Assembly: GCF_000165125.1 (NCBI RefSeq)
Contig: NZ_AEIU01000086.1
Coordinates: forward strand, 1-46,625
Origin: Vibrio caribbeanicus ATCC BAA-2122
Lineage (GTDB): Bacteria > Pseudomonadota > Gammaproteobacteria > Enterobacterales > Vibrionaceae
Length of the DNA stretch: 46,625 bases
Reading direction: 5' to 3'
Each line of letters starts with the position of its first letter. Positions within the stretch are counted from its first letter, which is position 1. A model generated the notes under the pieces. The model had not been told where the DNA came from, did not search any database, and saw nothing but the letters and a program-made list of their open reading frames with translations. This document shows positions 1 to 11,083 of this stretch, piece by piece. Position numbers and translations under genes: made by a program.

Positions 1-280
1 AAAGCCCTTTTATGCCCACATAAATCAAGTATCCGGCACCGAGATATTTTATCAGGTAAAAAAGCCAAGTATTTTGTGAAATTAAGTAACTAATACCAAG
101 CAATGAATAGGCAATATGGATACAGATGGCTAGGCTAACCCCAGCAGCAGTCGCTAATCCATGTTCCTTTCCTTTAGTTAAGGTATTTCTTACCACTAAT
201 ATAAAATCTGCGCCAGGACTTATAACAATCAATATACCTAATAGTGCAAAGCTGATAAGTTCCACTCTATCCTCAATCAT
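1..280 (-). CDS. LysE/RhtB-type amino-acid exporter (3' end outside window)
   Basis: Translating the minus strand from the ATG at 280 gives 93 residues that stay open to the window edge. The protein starts MIEDRVELISFALLGILIVI and continues with the SPGADFILVVRNTL signature typical of the LysE/RhtB/CadD exporters. It then has a glycine-rich GLATAAGVS stretch and a second hydrophobic segment ending YLGAGYLIYVGIKG, as in family members. These inner-membrane proteins of about 200 residues, with six membrane segments, export amino acids or their derivatives. Only the first two to three segments are present. The gene diverges from a LysR regulator at 369, an arrangement in which the regulator usually controls the exporter. 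The substrate cannot be read from the sequence. The dioxygenase and PLP enzyme just beyond the regulator make a modified amino acid plausible. Confidence 0.85.
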   Translation of the reverse strand, partial: MIEDRVELISFALLGILIVISPGADFILVVRNTLTKGKEHGLATAAGVSLAICIHIAYSLLGISYLISQNTWLFYLIKYLGAGYLIYVGIKGL

Positions 281-368
281 TTATTCAAACTGTTGGAGAA
301 TTGTAGGAAAATATCGACTCATCTATAATCGAAATTAAATTCACTAATATGTGAGATTTTGTCACATT

Positions 369-1250
369 ATGAGACATTTGAATGCTTTCTATATATTCAA
401 TACAGTTGCTCATTCATCGAGTTATAGCCAAGCGGCATCAAGATTGAATATTACTCATGGCGCTGTAAGTAAGCAGATCGCTACACTTGAAGACTATCTA
501 CAACAGAAGCTATTTGTTAAGCGTGGAAGGAAAATGTGTTTGACCAAGGAAGGTGCGATACTGGCGTCATATACAAATCAAGCTTTTGACTACTTATCGA
601 GTGCTGTTACAAGACTTGAACAGGAGAAGCAACAGTGTCTCAATATTTCCTGTGAGCCAACATTGAGTATGCGTTGGCTTATGCCAAGGTTAACTGACTT
701 CCAAGACAAATTTAACACAGAGATCAGACTCTCGACGGCTGGTGGTAATGTCGATCTTGCTAGTGCAGGGTTATCCATGGCGATACGCCGCAACGATTTT
801 ACGGTCAACAGCAACTACAACATTATTGACTTAGGTGATGAGTGGGTTGGGCCCGTGTTGTCTCCGGAGTATTGGAGGCAGATAGAGGGAAACCTGATGT
901 ATGCAACTTTGATACACAGTGACACAAGGCTTAATGCTTGGGCTGACTGGTTTAGGGAAGCAGATGTTGCGCGACCGACACCAAGTAAACAACGTTCTTT
1001 TGGACATTTTTATTTTTCAATTCAGGCTGCAATTGACAGTCTCGGCACAGTGGTTGGTTCTTACCCATTGATAATGGATGAAGTAAAAAGAGGGAATTTG
1101 ATAGCGCCATATGGCTTTATAAAATCCGGATATCGATATGTACTCTTGACGAAAAATCATTGTTTGGAGGAGAGAGAGACTCAATTTGTAAACTGGTTGG
1201 TGGAACAGTTTTCCTTTTGTTCTCCTGACTTGAATTATAGGCCAGCCTGA
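369..1250 (+). CDS. LysR-family transcriptional regulator
   Basis: The 293-residue protein has an N-terminal winged helix-turn-helix (about residues 1-60). Typical LysR text is visible: FNTVAHSSSYSQAASRLNIT, then HGAVSKQIATLEDYLQQKLF and LTKEG. A periplasmic-binding-like effector domain follows (about 85-290). The pattern is closest to the GcvA-like subgroup. The ATG at 369 is chosen because it places the helix-turn-helix at the usual distance from the N terminus. A GTG at 351 would add six residues, and neither start has a strong ribosome site. The gene diverges from the exporter at 280, leaving about 90 bp for a shared operator, so it probably regulates the exporter and possibly itself. It converges on the PLP enzyme gene, from which it is separated by a terminator overlapping its stop codon. 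The effector is unknown. Confidence 0.92.
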   Translation: MRHLNAFYIFNTVAHSSSYSQAASRLNITHGAVSKQIATLEDYLQQKLFVKRGRKMCLTKEGAILASYTNQAFDYLSSAVTRLEQEKQQCLNISCEPTLSMRWLMPRLTDFQDKFNTEIRLSTAGGNVDLASAGLSMAIRRNDFTVNSNYNIIDLGDEWVGPVLSPEYWRQIEGNLMYATLIHSDTRLNAWADWFREADVARPTPSKQRSFGHFYFSIQAAIDSLGTVVGSYPLIMDEVKRGNLIAPYGFIKSGYRYVLLTKNHCLEERETQFVNWLVEQFSFCSPDLNYRPA

Positions 1251-1266
1251 CTGGCCTATATTTTTG
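1236..1266 (+). terminator. Rho-independent terminator of the LysR gene
   Basis: There is a perfect 10-bp stem, TATAGGCCAG (1236-1245) with CTGGCCTATA (1251-1260), a 5-nt loop CCTGA and a following TTTTTG. The stem contains the end of the coding region and the loop contains the TGA stop (1248-1250). This is an economical layout between two convergent genes. Confidence 0.85.
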
Positions 1267-1271
1267 TTGTA

Positions 1272-2513
1272 CTAAATAATGGTGCTTAGCGCACTGAAAA
1301 ACTTATCAATTTCATCATGCGTATTGTAGTGCATTAAACCAACTCGCAAGATACCTCCTTTTTCAGTGATACCAAGCGCGTCTGTCAATCGATCGGCATA
1401 AAGGTGACCACTCCAAGTGTAAATTTCATGTTCACCAAGGTGGGCAGCTACTTGCGCTGGGTCAAGGTCGCCAAAACGAAGAGCGAATGTTGCCGTCCTA
1501 TTGTGAGCCGTCGGCTCACCAAAGAGCTCAACGGAAGGGTACTCACTGAGACGCGCTAAAAAATAGTTGGCAAGTGAACATTCGTATTGCGTAATATTTT
1601 CGTACGCAGATTCGAGTTGTTGACGAAGGGTATTGCCTTGACCTAAAGAAGCGAGGTAATCAATAGCGCATGAAAATGCACCAAGAGCTTCAAAGTTAAG
1701 TGTCCCAGTTTCCCAGCAATTTGGAGCATGATTGGGCGCGGGCTCTACTTTGTAGGGCATATAGCCTTCGAGTAGTTCTTTTCGTCCATAGAACACGCCC
1801 AAGTGGGGGCCAAAGTATTTGTATGCAGAGCTTGCCACAAGATCTGCACCAAGCTTAGTTACATCGAGCAGCTTATGTGGTAGCAAGTGAACCGCATCTA
1901 CGACAACCAGACTTCCATTTCCTTTGGCTAACTTAGTCACTTTTTCTATATCTACCAAAGTACCCGATAAGTTACTTGCTGCGGTAATAGCGACCAGTCG
2001 TGTTTTCTCATTAAGCAACGATTGAAACTTTGTGAGGTCAAGGTTGCATGTGTGGTCGCTTATCGGAACGTAGTGGACTTTGACTCCTTTATCTTTGGCT
2101 GCCATTGCCCATGACGAGCGATTAGCACCATGGTCAGCATCACTGAGGATAATTTCATCCCCCTTTTTCCAATCTTGACTGATGATACGGCTAAAATGAA
2201 AAGCCATTGTTGTCATGTTAGCGCCAAAGACGATTTCGTCAGGAGAAGAAGCACCAAAGAGAGCCGCTGCTTTTAAACGGCATTGGTTAACCAAGTTAAC
2301 GGTCTGTTTGCTTACTGAAAAACGACCACCTAAGTTTGAATTTCCTTGTGATAAGTAGTTTCCGTACCCATTGATTACTGATAGGGGTTGTTGAGTTCCG
2401 CCCGGGCCGTCAAAATAAATTGAGTTTTGCCCATTCTGTCTATTAATCAGGGCTGGGAATTGAGCTCGTAACTCACTGACATTAAGTTTATTAAGCGGTA
2501 AAAACGAAGACAT
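1272..2513 (-). CDS. Cysteine desulfurase-like class V aminotransferase (VC1184-type)
   Basis: This is a fold-type I PLP enzyme of 413 residues. The PLP lysine lies in ASSAYKYFGPHLG (K232 from this start). The cofactor-site aspartate is in VVVDAVHLLPH (D206), with DADHGANRSSW (H128) before it. The opening LRAQFPAL and YFDGPGGTQQP resembles the VC1184 subfamily of cysteine-desulfurase-like proteins (TIGR01976, from memory). I see no convincing SufS/IscS active-site cysteine loop, so true desulfurase activity is unproven. A C-C, C-N or C-S lyase on a modified amino acid is equally possible. The ATG at 2513 is preceded by AAGGAG at good spacing, so an upstream in-frame extension to 2582 is unlikely. 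The start overlaps the end of the dioxygenase gene by 23 bp, which implies translational coupling and a joint role. Confidence 0.85.
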   Translation of the reverse strand: MSSFLPLNKLNVSELRAQFPALINRQNGQNSIYFDGPGGTQQPLSVINGYGNYLSQGNSNLGGRFSVSKQTVNLVNQCRLKAAALFGASSPDEIVFGANMTTMAFHFSRIISQDWKKGDEIILSDADHGANRSSWAMAAKDKGVKVHYVPISDHTCNLDLTKFQSLLNEKTRLVAITAASNLSGTLVDIEKVTKLAKGNGSLVVVDAVHLLPHKLLDVTKLGADLVASSAYKYFGPHLGVFYGRKELLEGYMPYKVEPAPNHAPNCWETGTLNFEALGAFSCAIDYLASLGQGNTLRQQLESAYENITQYECSLANYFLARLSEYPSVELFGEPTAHNRTATFALRFGDLDPAQVAAHLGEHEIYTWSGHLYADRLTDALGITEKGGILRVGLMHYNTHDEIDKFFSALSTII

Positions 2514-3123
2514 CACGGACTCCTTTTTCTCCAGCAATACTAGAGAGAGTTTCTGATATATGGTGGAAGAAACGTGAATCATTAATGATCACGAATTGGT
2601 TTTCTTCCAAAACTGTATTTAAATGTGGGTGCTGGTCAACCGGAGATGCATAGATCTGAGTGAAGCCTCCTGAAATATTTTTTCGCTGAACGCAAAATAT
2701 ACCTACAAAGCGATAACCATCTTGATGAATACCCTCGGGGGCTGGTGCGCTCGTTGCATCTGAATCACAAGTGACGCGTATTTGATGGACATCTACTACT
2801 GAATGGTCGTTACAGGCGCCAGTTCGATCCATAAACGAATTGATTAGGTGTTGAAACTCGGGCGTTTGAGTCATGTCATTGCTCATTTCGGCGAAATCAC
2901 GTTCGATGTCACCAACCACCCGATTGAAAGTTGATGATTGAGTGAAAGTAGAGTGAGGCAATCGGATTATTTTCCCTCCCTCATTTTGAAAACGTGCATA
3001 TGTGCGAAAGCGATGGTTGCTGTCGATATATGGGTCGGCCGGAAGGTTATCAAAGTATGAGGATAAGCCTGAGGTAATCCCTTTAGGGGTTTGAAATGCT
3101 TCTATCAAAAACTTGTTTTCCAT
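2491..3123 (-). CDS. Fe(II)/2-oxoglutarate-dependent dioxygenase, PF10014 type
   Basis: The 210-residue protein resembles the 2OG-Fe dioxygenase family PF10014, whose known members hydroxylate free amino acids (for example isoleucine dioxygenase). The iron-binding facial triad is visible: H133 and D135 in EGIHQDGYRFVGIF, and H187 or H188 in NDSRFFHHIS. An arginine in GVRDVFVF (R203) is well placed to bind 2-oxoglutarate. The protein is cytosolic with no signal peptide. Of two nearby ATGs, 3123 is preferred because AAGGA lies seven bases before it, against only one base before the ATG at 3129. The gene is first in an operon with the PLP enzyme and stands near a LysR/LysE pair. This suggests hydroxylation of an amino acid followed by PLP-dependent processing or export. 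The substrate is not predictable by eye. Confidence 0.87.
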   Translation of the reverse strand: MENKFLIEAFQTPKGITSGLSSYFDNLPADPYIDSNHRFRTYARFQNEGGKIIRLPHSTFTQSSTFNRVVGDIERDFAEMSNDMTQTPEFQHLINSFMDRTGACNDHSVVDVHQIRVTCDSDATSAPAPEGIHQDGYRFVGIFCVQRKNISGGFTQIYASPVDQHPHLNTVLEENQFVIINDSRFFHHISETLSSIAGEKGVRDVFVFTA

Positions 3124-3744
3124 TTCCATGTCCTTATTGACGGAGTTAACATCCGGTTAACAACAAGGCCATTATCCCGCTAATGAAAGTATTTTCAATA
3201 GATAAAACTAAAAACAAACATATATCCCAGTATTAAAATTTGTTAAATCTAATAAATAGAATATAGTTTTGAAAAGTTAAATTTTATAAAAATTAATCAC
3301 TGCTTGTTAACAATAAAACCGCATTTGTCATGGGTTATTTAGAAAGTTTTAGTCATATATTTAATGCTCAGATGGACTGAAGTTAATTACTTAACTAGTG
3401 GCGTATCTTAAGTCAAGGGTAGTGACGTTGTGTTTTATGAGGTATTTTAACTTATGACTCCACGCAAGATTTAACTACCTTGTGATTGCGAACTCTTCAA
3501 AACTCTTCAATCTTGTAAGCGCCTTCACCTTTTTTACATTCAAATGCATCAATCGTGCTGCTTAGTATAGACTCATTAACCATATGATAACTATAATTTT
3601 ACATTAGGGTTCAGATAAGGTGTGTGATAGGACTGTACTTCCACTTGAAAAGTGAGATGTCCATCTCATTTAGCTCTTTGTTTGATTATTGATTAATCAG
3701 TTACTATTTTTTAATAACTGCCTGTACAAACCAGAGGCTTCGTT
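3124..3744. other. Intergenic region between divergent dioxygenase operon and chemoreceptor
   Basis: These 621 bases hold no convincing gene. The left half (about 3180-3330) is very AT-rich and probably carries the promoter of the leftward dioxygenase operon. The right half should carry the promoter of the chemoreceptor. A short tandem ACTCTTCAA repeat lies near 3490-3510. AGAGG at about 3732-3736 is the likely ribosome site for the TTG start at 3745. I see no strong terminator or long inverted repeat. Confidence 0.5.
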
Positions 3745-5283
3745 TTGAAAAGGTTAAAAATTGTATTTCTCGTCCAAGTTATCATTGCTTTGACCGTCGT
3801 TTTGCTCGTTTCCTCTTTTATTAACTACGGGAGCGTCAAAAAAAATCTATTGAGTGAGCTTCAGTCCTCAGTGGAAAATACAACACAAAGGATGATGATA
3901 AGTTTGCCAAAGGCGGTGTGGGACTTCGATCTTGACTCAGCAAAAGTGTCGATTTCGGCAGAGTTAAAGCTACCTGAGATCGCAGCAATACGTCTAGCAG
4001 ATACTGAGGGTACAAGTCTGTTATTCCTCACATATCAAGCCGTTGACGGAGACAAAAAACAGGTATTGGAAGTGACTGATGAGTCGCAGTTTTTGGTTGA
4101 AAATAGTCTTACCGAAAATCTTGTCTTTGTAGAATATGGGGAAGAAAACTCGGTAGGTAAAGTTACGGTCTTTTACGATACATCGCCATTGGACGCCAAA
4201 CTTCAAGATATGATAAAAACCAGCGCTATTGAGCTAATCGTATTGGATTTGATTATTTCTATTGTCATTATTTCTGTCCTATCGATAACCGTGATCAGAC
4301 CCATCGCTCAACTAACGGAAGTTATCAAAGATTTGGCATCTGGCGATGGCGATTTGACCAACAAACTCGCTCCCGCGAAGTATCTAGAGTTTGCTGATAT
4401 CACCGAGGGAATTAATCACTTTACTGAGTCGCTGCGCGTTATTGTTAAGGACGTAAATGAATCGTCTGAAGCACTTGGCGACAAGGCACAGGCCAACGGG
4501 CGTACTGCACAATCGAATGCCGATAAGCTTGATCAACAGAAACATCAGCTCACCACAGTCGCCGCCGCTGCAACGCAGTTGAGCCAGTCTGTCGGTACGG
4601 TAGCAGATACAGCCGCAGAAACTGCCGAGCAAGCACAGACAGCAACAACACTCGCCTCTGAGGTAAATCAATCAATCGAAAACTCTGCAACCGAAATCAT
4701 CAACATGCGTGAGGAAATGAATCATGTAAATGCAGAGATGCATATTTTGATGGATGAGGGCGAGAAGATCACCACAGTCTTAAATGTGATCAATGATATT
4801 TCAGAGCAAACTAACTTGCTCGCACTAAACGCGGCAATAGAGGCGGCTCGTGCAGGTGAGCAGGGACGTGGATTCGCGGTGGTTGCTGACGAAGTTCGTA
4901 ATCTGGCTGTCAAAACTAGCGAGTCGACCGAGCAAATACAAAAGAATATCGCCGCACTAGGCGTTGCCACACAATCCGTGGAGGATGAACTCACCCGGAT
5001 TGCAACCTTATTAGAGCAAACTGCCGTTAGAGTCAGTGAGTCTCAAAGTTCAGTTGGTGAAGTGAAGAGTCTTATAACGATTATATCAGACAGAAGCGGC
5101 CAAATTTCTCATGCGACAGATGAGCAGAGGTTGGCAGTTGAGGAAATTAGTCAGGCAATCGTTGAGGCTTCTGAAGCGGCCAATGACGTCTCTGAGGGTG
5201 CAACCAAGAACGCAAACCGAACCGAAGAAGTACTTAGCTTGAGCCAAAACATAGCAAATCACATGGCTAAATTCCGCACATAA
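3745..5283 (+). CDS. Methyl-accepting chemotaxis protein (TTG start)
   Basis: This 512-residue inner-membrane chemoreceptor has a first membrane segment at about residues 4-24 and a periplasmic sensor of about 135 residues. The second membrane segment is at about 160-182 ([20 protein letters not shown]). A HAMP domain follows ([20 protein letters not shown]), then a cytoplasmic coiled-coil signalling domain. The hairpin-tip sequence [20 protein letters not shown], which contacts CheA/CheW, is intact. The TTG at 3745 is chosen because AGAGG lies eight bases upstream and the next methionines would remove the first membrane segment. The periplasmic domain is not one I can assign confidently. The next gene, 21 bp downstream, encodes a periplasmic solute-binding protein, suggesting that the receptor senses a ligand-loaded binding protein. 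Confidence 0.92.
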   Translation: MKRLKIVFLVQVIIALTVVLLVSSFINYGSVKKNLLSELQSSVENTTQRMMISLPKAVWDFDLDSAKVSISAELKLPEIAAIRLADTEGTSLLFLTYQAVDGDKKQVLEVTDESQFLVENSLTENLVFVEYGEENSVGKVTVFYDTSPLDAKLQDMIKTSAIELIVLDLIISIVIISVLSITVIRPIAQLTEVIKDLASGDGDLTNKLAPAKYLEFADITEGINHFTESLRVIVKDVNESSEALGDKAQANGRTAQSNADKLDQQKHQLTTVAAAATQLSQSVGTVADTAAETAEQAQTATTLASEVNQSIENSATEIINMREEMNHVNAEMHILMDEGEKITTVLNVINDISEQTNLLALNAAIEAARAGEQGRGFAVVADEVRNLAVKTSESTEQIQKNIAALGVATQSVEDELTRIATLLEQTAVRVSESQSSVGEVKSLITIISDRSGQISHATDEQRLAVEEISQAIVEASEAANDVSEGATKNANRTEEVLSLSQNIANHMAKFRT

Positions 5284-5304
5284 CCTTCATATAGAGGACA
5301 TGTT

Positions 5305-6033
5305 ATGAATAAGCTATTATTACCGATTCTTTTTGTGCTCGGCTCGTTTGCTGCGCATGCTGCAACGATTACCGCGGCGCAAGATCCTTGGGCTCCCTTT
5401 GTCCAGAAAGACGCAAGCAGCCCAGGAGTGTCGGTAGAGATCATCGTTGAAGCGTTCAAAACGCAAGGCCATACAGTGGACTTCAAGATAATGCCATGGT
5501 CTCGGTCGATTGAAGAGGTCAAGGCTGGGCGCGTGGATGTGTTGGTAGCTACATGGTACACAGAAGACCGCACATCATATCTCAAGTATAGTGATCCTTA
5601 TTTGGAGAACTCCCTAAAGTTTATTAAACGTAGTGGTGATAGCTTTGAATACAGCGGTATCGATAGCTTGAAAGGGAAAACGGTCGGGATTGTGCGAAAT
5701 TATGGATATGGTGATGAATTTCTAAATGCAAAAACTTTCAAAAAGCCAGAGTCAAACGATTTTGTATCCAATGCTAAAAAGCTGACTGCTAAACGTATTG
5801 ATTTGACTTTAGAAGATGAGTTAGTTGCCAAGTCTACGTTGTCAAATGCAGGTATGAATTTGAGTGACTTTGCATTTACTAACAACGCTCTATCAGTTAA
5901 CCCACTGCATGTCACAATGGGGCTCGCAAACCCTAATCACAGTGAGTATATTGATGCCTTTAATAAAGGTTTAGCTGAGATAAAAAGTAACGGAACCTTT
6001 GACAAAATTTTGGCTAAATACGGCATAAAATGA
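5305..6033 (+). CDS. Periplasmic solute-binding protein, family 3 (orphan)
   Basis: The 242-residue protein has a Sec signal peptide MNKLLLPILFVLGSFAAHA followed by a mature N terminus ATITAAQDPWAPF. The body matches amino-acid-type family 3 binding proteins: PGVSVEIIVEAF, then WSRSIEEVKAGRVDVLVATW, YTEDRTSYLKYSDPY, LKGKTVGIVRNYGYG and a C-terminal FNKGLAEIKSNGTFDKIL. It should act in the periplasm and bind a small polar solute such as an amino acid. No ABC permease or ATPase gene is adjacent. It sits 21 bp after a chemoreceptor gene, has its own GAGG ribosome site and is followed by a terminator, so the two genes form a bicistronic unit. The simplest reading is a chemotaxis co-receptor rather than a transporter subunit. 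Confidence 0.9.
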   Translation: MNKLLLPILFVLGSFAAHAATITAAQDPWAPFVQKDASSPGVSVEIIVEAFKTQGHTVDFKIMPWSRSIEEVKAGRVDVLVATWYTEDRTSYLKYSDPYLENSLKFIKRSGDSFEYSGIDSLKGKTVGIVRNYGYGDEFLNAKTFKKPESNDFVSNAKKLTAKRIDLTLEDELVAKSTLSNAGMNLSDFAFTNNALSVNPLHVTMGLANPNHSEYIDAFNKGLAEIKSNGTFDKILAKYGIK

Positions 6034-6054
6034 ATCGATATTTAACAGATAAGA

Positions 6055-6078
6055 GCTCTCACTTGAGAGCTTTTTGTT
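6055..6078 (+). terminator. Terminator after chemoreceptor/binding-protein pair
   Basis: The stem GCTCTC (6055-6060) pairs with GAGAGC (6065-6070) across the loop ACTT and is followed by TTTTTGTTTTT. It lies 22 bp past the stop codon of the binding protein. Confidence 0.8.
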
Positions 6079-6117
6079 TTTCCAGTCTCATCATTACTGA
6101 CTCGGTTTTTATAAGCC

Positions 6118-6383
6118 TATACCCAAGTGACTTCAAAATGCAGGAGTCAGAGCGATACCACAGTGGTGAGTTCAAGGAAAATAACGCAGCGGAATAGTGA
6201 GCTCTTACCAAGTTATTTGACGATGAAATCGGCGCTGTGGCACGCTTCCGAAGGGTGAGTTGTCTTGCTTTACATACGTCGTTACCGGTTTTCAATTTAG
6301 ATGACTAGATTTTCAAATCGTTGCCTTGCCTGTAAAGCAAGCCATTCTCGTTGAACCTAGCATCTTGAGGTTATTTGGGTATA
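6118..6383. repeat. ERIC-like palindromic intergenic repeat, copy 1 (266 bp, with insertion)
   Basis: The element is bounded by imperfect terminal inverted repeats that begin TATACCCAAGTGACTTCAAA on the left and end with GAGGTTATTTGGGTATA on the right. A second copy in the same orientation lies at 23039-23243 and shares long blocks such as GAGTTCAAGGAAAATAAC and CTCTTACCAAGTT. Copy 1 is about 61 bp longer. The extra sequence begins with CTTGCTTTAC (6264-6273), and its complement GTAAAGCAAG lies at 6332-6341, so the insertion creates a nested hairpin. The ends recall ERIC elements (TATACCC then a TTCAAG-like motif), as I remember them. Such elements are non-autonomous and not known to encode protein. 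An open frame on the minus strand here is a by-product. Confidence 0.75.
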
Positions 6384-6875
6384 TTCGAGTACCTCGCGTA
6401 AATATGGTTATTTACAGACGTCCCGACCAATGTTTTGATAATGGGATCTTCACGTCCTTGCCTCTCCTGTAAGTTAAACTTCACTGAATGAATCTAGCCT
6501 GTTAACTTTTCTTGGTTTTGTGTGATTAACTATCTTGATAGAAGATTATAAAGAAAGGGGGACCACTTGTTTGAGAGATTAATGGTCACCACTATGGGTT
6601 AAACATGACCACTCACTTTTGTCTGTGCGGTTTATACGAATATCTCAGCATTGTCGCTCTAAAGCATTTTAATGCTGCTTGTGTTAGTTGTTAGCCGTGT
6701 TCTAATCTGAGAGCTAAACTGAGCCTCTAGAGCCTTCTGATAGTATTAACAGTGTTGTCACGGCGCCAAGTTCAAGAGAAGTAATGCCTGGAGATAACGG
6801 ACTCCTCAAGGGGTGTTTGTAATATTTAAATTCAAGAACAAACACTGAACCATCTATGATGGTACCTACTATGAG
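6384..6875. other. Gene-free stretch between repeat and terminator
   Basis: I see no coding region, RNA gene or convincing regulatory site in these 492 bases. Stop codons are frequent in all frames. It may be decayed sequence linked to the neighbouring repeat. Confidence 0.5.
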
Positions 6876-6917
6876 ATAGAATGAAAAAAAGGGCTGATGC
6901 CCTTTTTTTCATTCTAT
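6876..6917. terminator. Strong bidirectional terminator (19-bp perfect stem)
   Basis: The left arm ATAGAATGAAAAAAAGGGC (6876-6894) is perfectly complementary to 6899-6917 across the loop TGAT. The stem ends in A-runs and T-runs on both sides, so it can work in either direction. It lies 41 bp past the stop codon of the leftward chemoreceptor gene at 6959 and most likely ends that transcript. Confidence 0.88.
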
Positions 6918-6958
6918 GTCCTACCTAAGATAAACTTGTTGGCGAGATTAGAAATCAG

Positions 6959-8650
6959 TTAACATTTAAATTTACTGACATTTTGATGAAGGTCACGCGC
7001 TGTTTGAGCAATTTCTTCACTTGCCGCTGATGAGCTTTGTGTGTCACTTGTCGTCTCTTCGGCTAATGATTTGATATTGGAGAGGTTGCCGTCGAGATCA
7101 GCTGTCGCTGAAGATTGTTCCTCGGCAGAAGCAGCAATTTGGATGTTCAGTTCTGCTACTTTGCTTACGGACTCGGCGGCTCGCGAGAAGGTATTTGCTG
7201 ACTCTGTGCTTCTTGCGAGACACAGCTCTGCAGTTTCTGTTCCCTTCTTCATGCTTGTAACAGCATTCTGTGCCTCTGATTGTAAACGCTCAACCAATTT
7301 TTGAATGTCAACAGTTGCATCTTGAGTACGCTTTGCCAGGGAGCGCACCTCATCAGCAACAACCGCAAAGCCCCGCCCCGTCTCACCAGCACGGGCTGCT
7401 TCTATGGCGGCATTAAGTGCTAATAGGTTTGTTTGCTCAGCGATACCCTGTATCGATTCTAATACTTGTCCGATATTGTTTGTTTCAGATACTAAGGTTT
7501 CAATAACGACCGAGGAACTCGTCACCTCTTGAGACAACTCTTCGATGATGTGCTGGATCTCTAAGGCTTCCTTGTGTCCCTCAAGCACATCTTTTTTAAC
7601 ATCGTCGGTAACACTGGATGCTTGTGATGCGCTATTGGCTACCTCCTGAGTAGACTCGTTCATTTGATTAATGGCCGTTGCGACTTGCTCAATGTCTTGG
7701 CGCTGTTGCTCTGCATTTTGCAGAGTTTTTCTGAGCGTCGTTGAGGTTACGTCTGAGGACTCTTTGAGTTCGTCGGCTCTCTCTTTTACTTGGCTGATAG
7801 AACCTCTTAACACGGTTAAAAACTTATTAAAGGAATCAGCGACTATTCCTGTTTCGTCATCAGAGCTTACCTCGAGTTGCACTGTGAGGTCGCCATCACC
7901 ATTTGCCACTTCATCAATACGCTCGATTAATTCGACAATAGGCTTTTTAATCGCTCTTGTGATAACGATGCAGAGTAAGAGTCCCACTGTCACAGCAACA
8001 ATAGCCATCACTGTCATGATTTGAAGCGCTACAATCTCATCTTTCTCTGCCTGCAGTGCAGTGTCTAACGTGAAATTTTGCACATCATCTAAAATTTTTA
8101 TCAGTGCTTGATCCAGCTCATCTTCGTGCGCTTCCACTTTGTAGGCGTATTTCAACATCTTCTTGATTTCACCAGAAGCGCCGAGTGCCATCACTTCGTC
8201 TACTTCGTCTACGAGCGTGCTGTATGATTTTTCAACCTTCTTAAGCTCGATGAGCAAGTTTTCAAATTTGAGTTTGGCCTTCTCAGAGTGGAGCAATGGT
8301 ATAGCGTGCTCAATAAATTTCTCAACCTCAAAGATTTCTTTCTCAGTTTTAACGGTTAAGTCGTGGACTTTATTTTTATATTTATCGAAGTTTGCTTTTG
8401 ATTCCAACCCTTGCTCGACGCGGATCGCTTTTATCAGCGCACGTTCAAAATATATTGCTTGCTCAAGCTGATGTTCCGTTACTTTGGTCAGCATTTTCGT
8501 CAATGGAATGTCTTCCTCAGCAATATCGATAAGAGCGAGACCGATTTTATCCATCTGATAGATGGCATAACCACCTAGGATTATCATGAGCAATATTTGG
8601 GTTAGGCCCAGTAATAAGATTTTTTGAGCAATCATTAGCCTTGAAAGCAT
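6959..8650 (-). CDS. Methyl-accepting chemotaxis protein A (helical-bundle sensor)
   Basis: This 563-residue receptor has a first membrane segment at about residues 10-30 ([20 protein letters not shown]). A long, charged, mostly helical periplasmic sensor follows (about 31-208) and contains [20 protein letters not shown], the four-helix-bundle type. The second membrane segment is at about 210-232. The HAMP domain begins [20 protein letters not shown], and a signalling domain with [20 protein letters not shown] follows. The start ATG has AGGGAG upstream. Its sensor half is a close paralogue of the receptor at 11084-12769, but the cytoplasmic halves of the two are of different types. The gene is transcribed away from the vibriolysin gene, and a 37-bp palindromic element sits between them. 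The ligand is unknown. Confidence 0.93.
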   Translation of the reverse strand: MLSRLMIAQKILLLGLTQILLMIILGGYAIYQMDKIGLALIDIAEEDIPLTKMLTKVTEHQLEQAIYFERALIKAIRVEQGLESKANFDKYKNKVHDLTVKTEKEIFEVEKFIEHAIPLLHSEKAKLKFENLLIELKKVEKSYSTLVDEVDEVMALGASGEIKKMLKYAYKVEAHEDELDQALIKILDDVQNFTLDTALQAEKDEIVALQIMTVMAIVAVTVGLLLCIVITRAIKKPIVELIERIDEVANGDGDLTVQLEVSSDDETGIVADSFNKFLTVLRGSISQVKERADELKESSDVTSTTLRKTLQNAEQQRQDIEQVATAINQMNESTQEVANSASQASSVTDDVKKDVLEGHKEALEIQHIIEELSQEVTSSSVVIETLVSETNNIGQVLESIQGIAEQTNLLALNAAIEAARAGETGRGFAVVADEVRSLAKRTQDATVDIQKLVERLQSEAQNAVTSMKKGTETAELCLARSTESANTFSRAAESVSKVAELNIQIAASAEEQSSATADLDGNLSNIKSLAEETTSDTQSSSAASEEIAQTARDLHQNVSKFKC

Positions 8651-8799
8651 ACCGTACTCCCTTTACACACACTCTAAGCGTAGTGCCTGTTGTTACATTT
8701 AATCAGATCTAAGCAAACTACATACCAAAGAAAAGGTGATGCCTATCAAAATTTTTTTTATCACATAGAGATACTTATCACTATTAGTAATAGGTCACT

Positions 8800-8836
8800 A
8801 ACTTGCATAATGCAAATTAATTGCATTATGCAAGTT
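8800..8836. promoter_or_regulatory. Perfect 16-bp inverted repeat, likely operator
   Basis: AACTTGCATAATGCAA (8800-8815) is followed by ATTAA and its exact complement (8821-8836). Each arm contains a 13-bp palindrome of the form TTGCAT-N-ATGCAA, so the element is a pair of palindromes. No T-run follows, so a terminator is unlikely. It lies 150 bp upstream of chemoreceptor A and about 390 bp upstream of the vibriolysin gene. A half-copy, CATAATGCAAA, lies at 12910-12920, about 140 bp upstream of the paralogous chemoreceptor B. The binding protein is not known to me. Confidence 0.55.
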
Positions 8837-11052
<2,216 letters not shown>

Positions 11053-11061
11053 TGTTGAAGG

Positions 11062-11082
11062 TTGGGCACCGAGAGTGCCCAA
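11062..11082. terminator. Hairpin between convergent vibriolysin and chemoreceptor genes
   Basis: TTGGGCAC (11062-11069) pairs with GTGCCCAA (11075-11082) around CGAGA. It lies in the 31-bp gap between two convergent stop codons. Neither side has a clear T-run, so terminator strength is uncertain. Confidence 0.5.
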
Positions 11083-11083
11083 T

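Noticed and set aside
126-338. Open frame on the plus strand
   Set aside because: It is antisense to the LysE-type exporter, whose membrane segments and family signature are clear on the minus strand.
6059-6295. Open frame on the minus strand (78 residues)
   Set aside because: It spans a terminator and the ERIC-like repeat, has no ribosome site and resembles no protein.
6384-6875. Search for tRNA, small RNA or CRISPR structures in gene-free stretches
   Set aside because: No cloverleaf, regularly spaced repeats or promoter-terminator pairs convincing enough to call were seen here or elsewhere in the window.
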